Source: Pseudomonadota bacterium
Lineage (GTDB): Bacteria; Pseudomonadota; Alphaproteobacteria; Rhizobiales; Xanthobacteraceae
Assembly (NCBI GenBank): GCA_021779635.1
Contig: JAJYAH010000253.1
Coordinates: 1 to 8,755, forward strand
Direction: 5' to 3'
DNA length: 8,755 nt
Numbering within the stretch: the first letter of the stretch is position 1; each line of letters starts with the position of its first letter. The notes beneath the pieces are model-generated. The model ran no database searches. It saw only the letters and a program-made list of their open reading frames with translations, and was not told where the DNA came from. Shown here one piece after another: positions 1-6,300 of this stretch. The position numbers and the translations under genes were made by a program.

Positions 1-391
1 GGCCGCCGAAGCTAACGGCGAAGATCACCACCAGCGCCGCGATCACGATCGCCAGCCGCCTTACCCAGCGTTCACCCGCGAGCCATCGGCGCACCGCCTC
101 GAAATAATCGCCGAACCGATGAAAGCTGGAGTTCGATCTGGACAGCAACCGGCGCGCGCGATGCCCCGCTGCCTCGTCATGCTCTTGCTCCCACTCGGCC
201 TCATCCAACCGCGAGGGTTGGACATCAGCACGTGGATGCGACTCCTGGGGCGATGTATTCCCTGCCATTGCCTCTCGGTGCCGGCGCTGATTGTGAGATT
301 GATCGCCAGCCAGGTCGCGCCCCTCGATGCGTAACGAGCGCTCCTGTGCCGGCATCGCTGCCAATCCTTGATTAATACTGTTACTCGTCAT
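1..391 (-). CDS. Membrane-anchored protein, N-terminal part (possibly AsmA/YhdP-like)
   Basis: The minus-strand frame is open from an ATG at 391-389 to the window edge (130 codons, no stop), so this is the 5' part of a longer gene. Residues 1 to about 110 are hydrophilic, rich in Glu, Arg, Gln and His, with a Trp/Arg-rich stretch just before the membrane (RRWLAGERWVRRL, 101-113). One hydrophobic segment follows (about 113-129, LAIVIAALVVIFAVSF), giving an N-in, single-pass start with the main domain outside the membrane and outside this window. The start is uncertain: ATG391 has no good Shine-Dalgarno, whereas Met13 (ATG at 355-353) has AAGGA nine bases upstream; the frame closes upstream at a TAG at 449-451. 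The gene is divergent from the peroxiredoxin gene. From memory, related bacteria carry a DUF3971/AsmA-like protein in this place. That family call is inference, because the diagnostic domain is not in view. Confidence 0.72.
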   Translation of the reverse strand, partial: MTSNSINQGLAAMPAQERSLRIEGRDLAGDQSHNQRRHREAMAGNTSPQESHPRADVQPSRLDEAEWEQEHDEAAGHRARRLLSRSNSSFHRFGDYFEAVRRWLAGERWVRRLAIVIAALVVIFAVSFGG

Positions 392-547
392 CCGGCCCAA
401 GGGCGCATTCAACGAGCGGACGAGTCGAGTGTCGAATTCCTTGCAACCCTACGCCAAGGCCATCAGATTTGCCCAGCGGTCGGCTGGACTCGAGTTTGCC
501 GGGACACTACTCGCAATAGCCTAATGATTGATCCGCTGAAAGCGACG

Positions 548-556
548 AAAGGAAGG
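548..556 (+). promoter_or_regulatory. Ribosome binding site fixing the peroxiredoxin start
   Basis: AAAGGAAGG lies directly before ATG560, with AGGA six bases from the start. The reading frame stays open upstream to 368, and earlier candidate starts exist (TTG368, ATG524), but none has a comparable binding site. TTG368 would also overlap the divergent gene. This site therefore decides for ATG560. Confidence 0.75.
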
Positions 557-559
557 CGT

Positions 560-1285
560 ATGTCCAAGAAAACACGCAAGAAAACCACCAAGGCGTCCTC
601 CGGGAAGGTGACCCGCGGCGGATCGGTGACGTCGGCCAAGACCGCAGCGAAGGCCGGCCGGGCGGCGGCGAACAAGTCAAGCAAAGCCAGGAAGTCCGCG
701 AACGCGCCGGGAGCGACGCCCGCGGCGTCACGCAAGGCAACGGCCCCCAAGGTCAAGGCCGGAGGCCAGTCCGCAAGCGCAGCACAGCGGCCAAAAGCCG
801 CGCCACCCGTCGGCGGCAAACCCGCCCTGGCCGAGGGCGCCAAGGCGCCCGGCTTCCATCTGCCGCGCGACGGCGGCCAGGCTGTTTCGCTGGCCGACTT
901 CAGCGGACGAAAACTCGTGCTGTTTTTCTATCCACGCGCGGATACTCCCGGTTGCACCAAGGAGGCTATCGACTTCACGCGCCTGCGCGGCAAATTTGCC
1001 GAAAGCGATACCGCGGTGCTGGGAGTTTCGGCCGACCCGCCGAAGACCCAGGAAGCCTTTCGTGACAAACACCAACTCTCCATTCCTCTTGTTTCGGATG
1101 AACAACATGAGATGTTGGAGGCGTACGGGGTCTGGGGCGAAAAATCGATGTATGGCAGAACCTTCCAAGGCATCCTTCGTACAACGGTTTTGATCGGCGC
1201 CGATGGCCGGATCATCAAAATCTGGCGCAATGTCAAGGTCGACGGCCACGCCGACGAGGTGCTCGCAGCGGCACATGCCGCATGA
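560..1285 (+). CDS. bcp: Peroxiredoxin, Bcp/PrxQ type, with Lys/Ala-rich N-terminal tail and a single Cys
   Basis: A thiol peroxidase of 241 residues that reduces hydrogen peroxide and organic hydroperoxides. Residues 1 to about 95 form a low-complexity tail rich in Lys, Ala, Ser, Arg and Gly, resembling histone H1-type tails. The thioredoxin-fold domain runs from about 95 to 241. The family motif PxxxTxxC is P125-RAD-T129-PG-C132, and C132 is the peroxidatic cysteine; the conserved downstream Arg fits R207 (ILRTTV). E. coli Bcp has its resolving cysteine five residues after the peroxidatic one; here that position is Ile137, and C132 is the only Cys in the protein. It should therefore act as a 1-Cys enzyme needing an external thiol. 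Typical Bcp proteins are about 150-160 residues, so the extra length is the tail. The start at ATG560 is supported by AAGGAAGG. The M23 peptidase gene follows 101 bases downstream on the same strand. Confidence 0.93.
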   Translation: MSKKTRKKTTKASSGKVTRGGSVTSAKTAAKAGRAAANKSSKARKSANAPGATPAASRKATAPKVKAGGQSASAAQRPKAAPPVGGKPALAEGAKAPGFHLPRDGGQAVSLADFSGRKLVLFFYPRADTPGCTKEAIDFTRLRGKFAESDTAVLGVSADPPKTQEAFRDKHQLSIPLVSDEQHEMLEAYGVWGEKSMYGRTFQGILRTTVLIGADGRIIKIWRNVKVDGHADEVLAAAHAA

Positions 1286-1310
1286 TTGGCCCGGTTCCAT
1301 TTTCGAAAAA

Positions 1311-1318
1311 TTAACCAT
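1311..1318 (+). promoter_or_regulatory. Possible CtrA half-site (TTAACCAT)
   Basis: TTAACCAT occurs 68 bases before ATG1387 of the M23 peptidase gene, in the 101-base gap after the peroxiredoxin gene. It equals the known alphaproteobacterial CtrA half-site, and CtrA often controls cell-envelope and division genes. No second TTAA lies at the seven-base spacing of the full TTAA-N7-TTAA motif. An eight-base match can occur by chance, so this is only a candidate. Confidence 0.3.
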
Positions 1319-1376
1319 ACGCAGGTCAAATCACCCCCGCCATTTGAGCCGTACGGACCTGTTCTCCGATCGGCGC

Positions 1377-1381
1377 GGGAG
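1377..1381 (+). promoter_or_regulatory. Ribosome binding site of the M23 peptidase gene
   Basis: GGGAG lies five bases before ATG1387. An in-frame GTG at 1381 could also be read as a start, but it overlaps the binding site itself and would add only two residues, so ATG1387 is preferred. Confidence 0.6.
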
Positions 1382-1386
1382 TGCCG

Positions 1387-2751
1387 ATGTCGTATCGTTC
1401 CGGTCATCATTCCGAGTATCTCCCACACCATACACATGACCACGGCAGGACCCACCCTCGCCGCCCGGCCACGACGCATGTTTCGTCGCATCAGGCACCG
1501 GCGCAGGAGGGCTACACCCTGGTGCACGCCGGCAAGCAGGTCCGGTTCGGGCCGGTCGTGTTCTGGATTGTGGTCGGCACGGTAACGGTGCTGGGCATGT
1601 GGTCAGCGGCGACCGCGACCTATTTTGCGTTCCGCGACGACGTTCTGACCCGGTTGCTCGCCCGCCAGGCGGAGATGCAGTACGCCTATGAAGACCGAAT
1701 CGCCGAGTTGCGCGCCAAGGTCGATCGCACCACCAGCCGCCAGTTGCTCGATCAGGAGCAATTCGACCAGAAGCTCGACCAGATCGTGCGTCGTCAGAGC
1801 ACGCTGGAATCCCGCGCCACGGCGCTGGGCGCCATTCCGGACGCGCTGGTCACAGGCTCGATCAGATCGCCGTCGCGGGGCACCAACCCGGCAGATGCCG
1901 CCACGTCGGGGACGCCAAAACCATCACCGATCAGCGATACTGCGATCTTCGTGGCCCCTCCGGACCGCGAGGCGCGGCTGGAATCGCGTGCGCCGGTAAC
2001 CGTCAAGCCGCCTGCAAACCGGTTCGCGAAAATCCAGGGCGTCGACAACATGCTTGTCCGCCTGCAGACCTCACTGGATCAGGTCGAGGGGCGCCAGATG
2101 GCAGCGCTCAACTCGGTCGAGGACGGCATCGAATCGCGCGTGCGCCGAATGCGTGGCGTCATCACCGATCTCGGCCTCGACATGGCGCAACTGGAAGCCG
2201 CGACGCCGCGCGCCGGCATGGGCGGTCCTTACGTTCCCGTCAAACTTCCGCCCGACGCCGGCGCCTTCGAGCGCCAGCTCTATCGGATCAACATCACGCG
2301 CTCGCAAATGGAGCGCCTCAACCGGACGCTGGCGCTGGTGCCCTATCGCAAGCCGGTGGTCGGCGAAGTTGAATTCACGTCCGGCTTCGGGGTCCGCACC
2401 GATCCGTTCCTCGGTCGCCCCGCCATGCATACCGGTCTCGATTTCCGCGCCGCCATGGGTGACCCGGTGCGCGCGACCGCGAACGGAAAAGTGGTGTCGG
2501 CGGGATGGGCTGGCGGTTATGGCCGCATGGTCGAAATCGACCATGGCAACGGCCTGTCGACCCGCTATGGCCATCTGTCGGAAATCAGCGTCAAGGTCGG
2601 CGATCCCGTCAAGATCGGACAGGTCATCGGCGCAGTAGGCTCGACCGGCCGATCGACCGGTCCGCATCTGCATTACGAAACCAGGATCGACGGTGAAGCG
2701 GTCGACCCGCAGAAATTCCTGCGCGCCGGCGTGCGGTTGACTGCGGGCTGA
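1387..2751 (+). CDS. Membrane-anchored M23 family metallopeptidase (LytM/peptidoglycan endopeptidase type)
   Basis: The protein has 454 residues. Residues 1-52 are cytoplasmic and start with a His-rich stretch (nine His in the first 35 residues). One membrane helix spans about 55-78 (GPVVFWIVVGTVTVLGMWSA). Residues 83-148 are charged and Gln-rich and look like a coiled coil, followed by a Pro/Ser/Thr linker (about 155-210) and a second probable helical segment (218-275). The M23 domain lies at about 327-446 with all expected metal and catalytic residues: H348-xxx-D352 (HTGLD), H396 (YGHLS) and H427-x-H429 (GPHLHYE). Active M23 enzymes cut peptide crosslinks in peptidoglycan; intact ligands suggest this one is a hydrolase rather than a degenerate activator. 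The topology places the catalytic domain in the periplasm. The same-strand peroxiredoxin gene is upstream; it ends convergently with the binding-protein gene. Confidence 0.93.
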   Translation: MSYRSGHHSEYLPHHTHDHGRTHPRRPATTHVSSHQAPAQEGYTLVHAGKQVRFGPVVFWIVVGTVTVLGMWSAATATYFAFRDDVLTRLLARQAEMQYAYEDRIAELRAKVDRTTSRQLLDQEQFDQKLDQIVRRQSTLESRATALGAIPDALVTGSIRSPSRGTNPADAATSGTPKPSPISDTAIFVAPPDREARLESRAPVTVKPPANRFAKIQGVDNMLVRLQTSLDQVEGRQMAALNSVEDGIESRVRRMRGVITDLGLDMAQLEAATPRAGMGGPYVPVKLPPDAGAFERQLYRINITRSQMERLNRTLALVPYRKPVVGEVEFTSGFGVRTDPFLGRPAMHTGLDFRAAMGDPVRATANGKVVSAGWAGGYGRMVEIDHGNGLSTRYGHLSEISVKVGDPVKIGQVIGAVGSTGRSTGPHLHYETRIDGEAVDPQKFLRAGVRLTAG

Positions 2752-2779
2752 AAAGGTCGCAGCGATATAGCCGGTTGGA

Positions 2780-2902
2780 GCGTTTCCGGCGAAAGCCTGC
2801 CCCGCACTTGATGCGGGATGGATACCGGTTCGCGCAAAGAAAACACGTCAAAATAAAGAGACAGAGCCTCCGTTCCGATTCGATCGGAACGGAAAGGGTT
2901 CT
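2780..2902 (+). repeat. Intergenic palindromic repeat, copy A
   Basis: This segment matches 6301-6416 over its whole length in the same orientation, at roughly 80-85 % identity by eye, with small indels. It holds an inner hairpin CCCGCA-CTTGA-TGCGGG (2801-2817) and a long 3' hairpin with an 11-bp perfect stem and 3-nt loop (2869-2893). The 3' hairpin is flanked by outer arms AGAGCC (2863-2868) and GGTTCT (2897-2902), which pair with one G-T wobble. The outer stem of the 5' half, intact in copy B, is degraded here. It fills the gap between the two convergent genes, and its end overlaps the stop codon of the binding-protein gene. Dispersed repeats of this look are common between genes in Bradyrhizobiaceae, as far as I recall. 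Confidence 0.85.
2850..2902 (-). terminator. Repeat-derived terminator-like hairpin after the binding-protein gene
   Basis: Read on the minus strand, the TAG stop of the binding-protein gene (2903-2901) runs into the strong 3' hairpin of repeat copy A. The outer stem is AGAACC/GGCTCT and the inner stem is 11 bp. A T-rich stretch, GTCTCTTTATTTT (2862-2850), follows. Hairpin plus T-rich tail fits intrinsic termination, although the T run is interrupted. On the plus strand no T run follows, so it would serve the M23 gene less well. Confidence 0.5.
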
Positions 2903-4124
2903 AATGTCCGACCTCGCCGGTGATCACGTCGCCGAACAGCCGCCATGCCTCGCCGTCGAACTTCATCAACTGCATCTGCTCGATCGGAAAGAAATCGTCA
3001 GGGCTGGTGTTGACCTTGATGCCCGGCAGCATCATCTCGGTCGAGAAATTCTTGAGGTTGGCGGCCTGCTTCATGACATTTTCGCGGGTGAGGTCGTCGC
3101 CGCACTGCTTGAGCACCTGCACCATGGTCTGCGCTGCCGCATAACCGTAGACATTGTTGGAGTTGGTCTTGTCGCCTTCCGGATAATACTTGTCCATGAA
3201 AGCCTGCCAGGTCTTCACGCCCGGATCGTCGTTCCAGGCCGGATCGGTCGGATCCTTCAGGTAGGCCGTCGAAATGATGTCCTTGGCGTTTTCAAGGCCC
3301 GCCGGTTTCAACACCGCGGCCACCGATGTCGAGACGTTCGCGAGGAAGAATTTCGGCTTCCAGCCGAGTTCGCCGACTTTCCGGATCGCTTGCGCCGACC
3401 CCTTTGGTGCTGCCCAGGAGAAGAAAATGTCGGCGCCAGAATCGTGCAGGGCGACGATCTGGGAATCGATCGTCGGGTCGCTCACCTCATAGGATTTGTC
3501 GGCGATGATCATGCCGGCCTTGTCGCCGAGCCCGTCACGCAATCCCTTGACCTGATCCTTGCCGGCATCATCGTTCTGCCAGAACACCGCGATCTTGCCG
3601 TTCGGATAGTGATCGAGAATGTACTTCGCGTAGATGCGGCCTTCGCTCTGGTAGTTCGGCTGCCAGCCCATGGTCCACGGAAAGTTCTTCGGATCGCCCC
3701 ATTTGGTGGCGCCGGACGCCACGAACAGCTGCGGGACTCTCTTGGCGTTCATGTATTTCTGGATCGCCGCGTTGGACGGCGTGCCGAGCGACTGGAAGAT
3801 CAACAACACCTCGTCGCCTTCTACCAGCTTGCGCGCCTGCTCGATCGCCTTCGGCGGGCTGTAGGCGTCGTCATAGGTGACGAAGGTGATCTTGCGGCCG
3901 TTGATGCCGCCCTCCGCGTTGATCTTGTTGAAATAGGCCGCTTCCGCCTTGCCGATCACACCATAGGAGGAGGCCGGCCCGCTATACGGCATGATATTGC
4001 CGATCTTGATCTCGGTATCGCTGGCACCCGGATCATATTTCTTTTGCGCGGCGGCCGTCGTCGTCGTCACTGCCGTCACGGCAAACGCCGCGAGCGCCAA
4101 CAGGCTCCTGATACGGGCTGGCAT
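2901..4124 (-). CDS. Periplasmic substrate-binding protein, branched-chain amino acid ABC transporter type
   Basis: The protein has 407 residues and belongs to the Leu/Ile/Val-binding (Peripla_BP_6) family, which captures a ligand in the periplasm and delivers it to an inner-membrane ABC transporter. A signal peptide is visible: Arg at positions 4 and 6, a hydrophobic core at 8-19, and an AAA cleavage site at 24-26 before Gln27. The mature N-terminus has the family pattern IKIGNIMPYSGP (about 39-50) followed by GGINGRKI, and the C-terminal part has the usual YGYAAAQTMVQVL stretch. Start ATG4124 has GGAG six bases upstream. No permease or ATPase gene is adjacent, so it is an orphan binding protein here. 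Members of this family bind many ligands besides amino acids (amides, aromatic acids, urea), so the substrate cannot be stated. The stop codon lies at the edge of repeat copy A. Confidence 0.93.
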   Translation of the reverse strand: MPARIRSLLALAAFAVTAVTTTTAAAQKKYDPGASDTEIKIGNIMPYSGPASSYGVIGKAEAAYFNKINAEGGINGRKITFVTYDDAYSPPKAIEQARKLVEGDEVLLIFQSLGTPSNAAIQKYMNAKRVPQLFVASGATKWGDPKNFPWTMGWQPNYQSEGRIYAKYILDHYPNGKIAVFWQNDDAGKDQVKGLRDGLGDKAGMIIADKSYEVSDPTIDSQIVALHDSGADIFFSWAAPKGSAQAIRKVGELGWKPKFFLANVSTSVAAVLKPAGLENAKDIISTAYLKDPTDPAWNDDPGVKTWQAFMDKYYPEGDKTNSNNVYGYAAAQTMVQVLKQCGDDLTRENVMKQAANLKNFSTEMMLPGIKVNTSPDDFFPIEQMQLMKFDGEAWRLFGDVITGEVGH

Positions 4125-4227
4125 CGTTCTCTCCCGCCTGGCGACTTATTTTGATCAAGTGTCGCAAGTCAGGCGCACGCATGCAAGCATCGGCTTGTTG
4201 GGGTGTGACAGTCCGGGGGTCGTACCC

Positions 4228-5112
4228 TTACGGGGTGGAGCCCTTGGGGCGCGAGGCGATCTCGATCATCTTTCCCTCGTCGTCATCAGGCGCATAGGTC
4301 TTCGCCCGGTCATAGGCCTGCACCGCGGCTCGGCCCATCAAGGGAGCATTCGACAACAGGCTCTCGGCCAATGCCACGGCGTAGACCGCATCCTTGTGCC
4401 GCAGCGCGGCGGTGAAGGTCGGGCCAGAGAAATTTCGCGCGACCATGCGCTTGGAATGCCGGATCACCTGCGGACTGGCGGCAACGCCGGTTTCAAGCGC
4501 CTCCAGCACCAGCTTCATGTCGAGACCGGCCTGCTCGGCGATCGCAAGCCCCTCCGCCAGACCCGCGATCTGGATCGCGCCCATCAGATTGTTGATCAGC
4601 TTGTAAACCGTGCCGGTGCCGGCCGGGCCGAAATGCCGGATCGTCGTCGAGAGCGGCGCGAGATAAGGCCGCGCGGAATCGAGGTCCGCTGGCTCGGCGC
4701 CGACCAGCATGGTCAGTTTTCCGCCAGCCGCCGCATCCGGCAGACCGGTGACCGGGCTATCGATATAGACGAGACCGCGTCCGCGAAGCTCGCGTGCCAG
4801 ATCGAGCGCGTGGCCATACGACACGGTGGAACATTCGATCGCCAGCGTGCCGGCCTTGGCCGTTCCGGCGGCGCCGTCCTGGCCGAGCCACACCGCGCGT
4901 GACGCCGCATCGTCTGCGACCATGCTGACGACAGCATCGGCTCCATCGGCCGCGTCCGCTGGCGAGGCGGCCCATCGCGCGCCGCGCGCGATCAAATCCT
5001 CCCCTTTTGCCTTGCTGCGATTCCAGATCGCCAGCGTGAAACCGGAATCGAGATAACGGCCGGCCATGCCATGGCCCATGCGTCCGAGACCAATGAAAGC
5101 GACATGAGCCAT
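4228..5112 (-). CDS. NAD(P)-dependent beta-hydroxyacid dehydrogenase (3-hydroxyisobutyrate dehydrogenase family)
   Basis: The protein has 294 residues, the usual family length. The dinucleotide-binding motif is FIGLGRMGHGM (6-16). Strand beta-2 ends in WNRS (30-33); Asn-Arg at this place usually goes with NADPH preference, whereas Asp goes with NADH. The substrate-binding motif is DSPVTG (118-123), continuing to GGKLTMLVG (130-138). The catalytic-Lys motif GTGTVYKLINN (165-175) contains K171 and N175, and K240 (RHKD) matches the conserved lysine of the C-terminal helical domain. The family oxidises or reduces short beta-hydroxyacids (3-hydroxyisobutyrate, tartronate semialdehyde, glyoxylate or succinate semialdehyde); the substrate here cannot be chosen by eye. 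The start ATG5112 lies 3 bases after the prfB stop, with only a weak GGAA before it, so translation is probably coupled to prfB. The binding-protein gene begins 103 bases downstream. Confidence 0.93.
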   Translation of the reverse strand: MAHVAFIGLGRMGHGMAGRYLDSGFTLAIWNRSKAKGEDLIARGARWAASPADAADGADAVVSMVADDAASRAVWLGQDGAAGTAKAGTLAIECSTVSYGHALDLARELRGRGLVYIDSPVTGLPDAAAGGKLTMLVGAEPADLDSARPYLAPLSTTIRHFGPAGTGTVYKLINNLMGAIQIAGLAEGLAIAEQAGLDMKLVLEALETGVAASPQVIRHSKRMVARNFSGPTFTAALRHKDAVYAVALAESLLSNAPLMGRAAVQAYDRAKTYAPDDDEGKMIEIASRPKGSTP

Positions 5113-5115
5113 GGC

Positions 5116-6247
5116 TTATTCCACATCCTCGACGGCGCCCGGCGTCGTGCCAAAGGCACGCTGCGCCAGCGTCGCCGCCATGAATTCGTCGAGGTCACCG
5201 TCGAGCACGCCCGAGGTATCCGAGGTCTGCACGCCGGTGCGAAGGTCCTTCACCATCTGATAGGGCTGCAACACATAGGAGCGGATCTGATGGCCCCAGC
5301 CGATGTCGGTCTTGGCGGCCTGGTCGGCGGCGGCCTGCTCCTCGCGCTTCTTCAGCTCCATTTCGTAAAGCCGCGCGCGCAACATGTCCCACGCCTGCGC
5401 CTTGTTCTTGTGTTGCGAGCGCCCGGCCTGACAGACCACCGCCACGCCGGTCGGAATGTGGGTGAGCCGCACGGCGGATTCGGTCTTGTTGACGTGCTGG
5501 CCGCCGGCGCCGCCGGAGCGCATGGTATCGGTGCGCACATCGGACTCGTTGATATCGATCTTGATTGAATTGTCGACCACCGGGAAGATCGCCACGCTCG
5601 AAAACGAGGTGTGCCGGCGCGCATTGGAATCGAACGGCGATATCCGCACCAGCCGGTGCACGCCCGCCTCGGTCTTCAGCCAGCCATAGGCGTTGTGGCC
5701 GCTGATCTGGATGGTGGCCGATTTGATGCCGGCCTCTTCGCCTTGCGTCTCTTCCAGATACTCGATCTTGAAGCCGTGCTTCTCGGCCCAGCGCGTATAC
5801 ATGCGCAGCAGCATGGCGGCCCAGTCCTGGCTCTCGGTGCCGCCGGCGCCGGCGTGAACCTCCAGATAGGAGTCGAAGCGGTCCGCCTCGCCGCCCAGCA
5901 ACGCCTCGAGCTCGCGGCGCGCGACGTCCTTTTTCAGGGCTTTCAGCGCGGCCTCGGCTTCCGCCACCACGGTTTCATCGTTCTCGGCTTCGCCGAGTTC
6001 GATCATCCCGATATTGTCCTCGAGCTCGCGCTCGACCTTGCCGATACCGCCGAGCGAATCCTCCAGCGAGGTCCGCTCCTGCATCAGTTTTTGGGCTTTC
6101 TGGGGATCGTTCCAGAGATTGGGATCTTCGGCGAGCTTGTTCAGTTCGGCCAGACGCGCCGTGGATGCATCGACGTCAAAGATGCCTCCTCAGCAGCCCG
6201 ACTGACTGCTTGATCTCTTCCACCAACCGTTCGACTTCGGCACGCAT
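5116..6247 (-). CDS. prfB: Peptide chain release factor 2, with programmed +1 frameshift
   Basis: RF2 recognises UGA and UAA stop codons and triggers release of the finished protein on the ribosome. The first frame runs from ATG6247 for 23 codons ([19 protein letters not shown]...) to an in-frame TGA at 6178-6176. A +1 shift at CTT-TGA-C continues with [20 protein letters not shown] and on to TAA at 5118-5116, giving a 376-residue protein. RF2-specific anticodon tripeptide SPF is at 203-205 and the catalytic GGQ at 248-250 ([16 protein letters not shown]); both fit the E. coli positions within two residues. The conserved DPNLW motif near the N-terminus also fits. A Ser (S244) stands where E. 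coli K-12 RF2 has Thr246. Upstream, mrcA ends 257 bases away with a repeat copy between; downstream the dehydrogenase follows after 3 bases. The start context is AAAGAGAACAAT before ATG, a modest binding site. Confidence 0.96.
6175..6190 (-). promoter_or_regulatory. prfB: Programmed +1 frameshift site of prfB
   Basis: The minus strand reads AGGAGG (6190-6185), CAT, then CTT TGA C (6181-6175). This is the classical RF2 autoregulatory site: an internal Shine-Dalgarno-like element three bases before the slippery CTT, followed by the UGA that RF2 itself recognises. When RF2 is scarce, the ribosome slips from CUU to UUU and reads GAC in the +1 frame; when it is plentiful, translation stops. The TGA is codon 24 from ATG6247. 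Both flanking frames encode RF2-like sequence, so this is recoding rather than a sequence error. Confidence 0.95.
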
Positions 6248-6248
6248 A

Positions 6249-6266
6249 TTGTTCTCTTTGTTCTCT
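6249..6266 (-). repeat. Tandem 9-bp duplication in the prfB leader
   Basis: Two perfect copies of AGAGAACAA on the minus strand (6266-6258 and 6257-6249) end one base before the prfB ATG. Each carries the AGAGAA that could serve as a weak ribosome binding site. Only the copy nearest the start is at a usable distance. Confidence 0.7.
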
Positions 6267-6300
6267 GATCTGCGGCACGAGCCGCCATTGCATTACTAAG

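Noticed and set aside
368..559. Upstream extension of the peroxiredoxin by 64 codons
   Set aside because: The frame is open, but the extension lacks family similarity, would overlap the divergent gene by 24 bases, and a strong Shine-Dalgarno stands right before ATG560.
392..559. Sigma70-type promoter in the divergent intergenic region
   Set aside because: TTGCCG (496-501) is a possible -35, but no acceptable -10 lies at 16-18 bases; promoters are likely there but cannot be placed by eye.
2071..2673. Minus-strand open frame of about 200 codons opposite the M23 peptidase domain
   Set aside because: Its length is explained by the codon bias of the plus-strand gene, which carries all catalytic motifs.
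2775..4154. A 459-codon open frame on the plus strand opposite the binding-protein gene
   Set aside because: It lies entirely antisense to a gene with a signal peptide, a family match and a good ribosome binding site, begins inside the intergenic repeat and has no recognisable motifs. Long antisense frames are expected in GC-rich coding DNA.
4151..4158. TTGATCAA palindrome upstream of the binding-protein gene as an FNR/FixK box
   Set aside because: The FNR/FixK box needs four bases between TTGAT and ATCAA; here the halves are fused, and it lies only 27 bases before the start codon.
6176..6178. In-frame TGA in prfB as a sign of a pseudogene or sequencing error
   Set aside because: The stop sits in the classical AGGAGG-CAT-CTT-TGA-C context, so it is programmed frameshifting.
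5611..6213. Plus-strand open frame of about 200 codons opposite prfB
   Set aside because: It is antisense to the RF2 coding sequence, whose motifs are unmistakable; no ribosome binding site or family features were seen.
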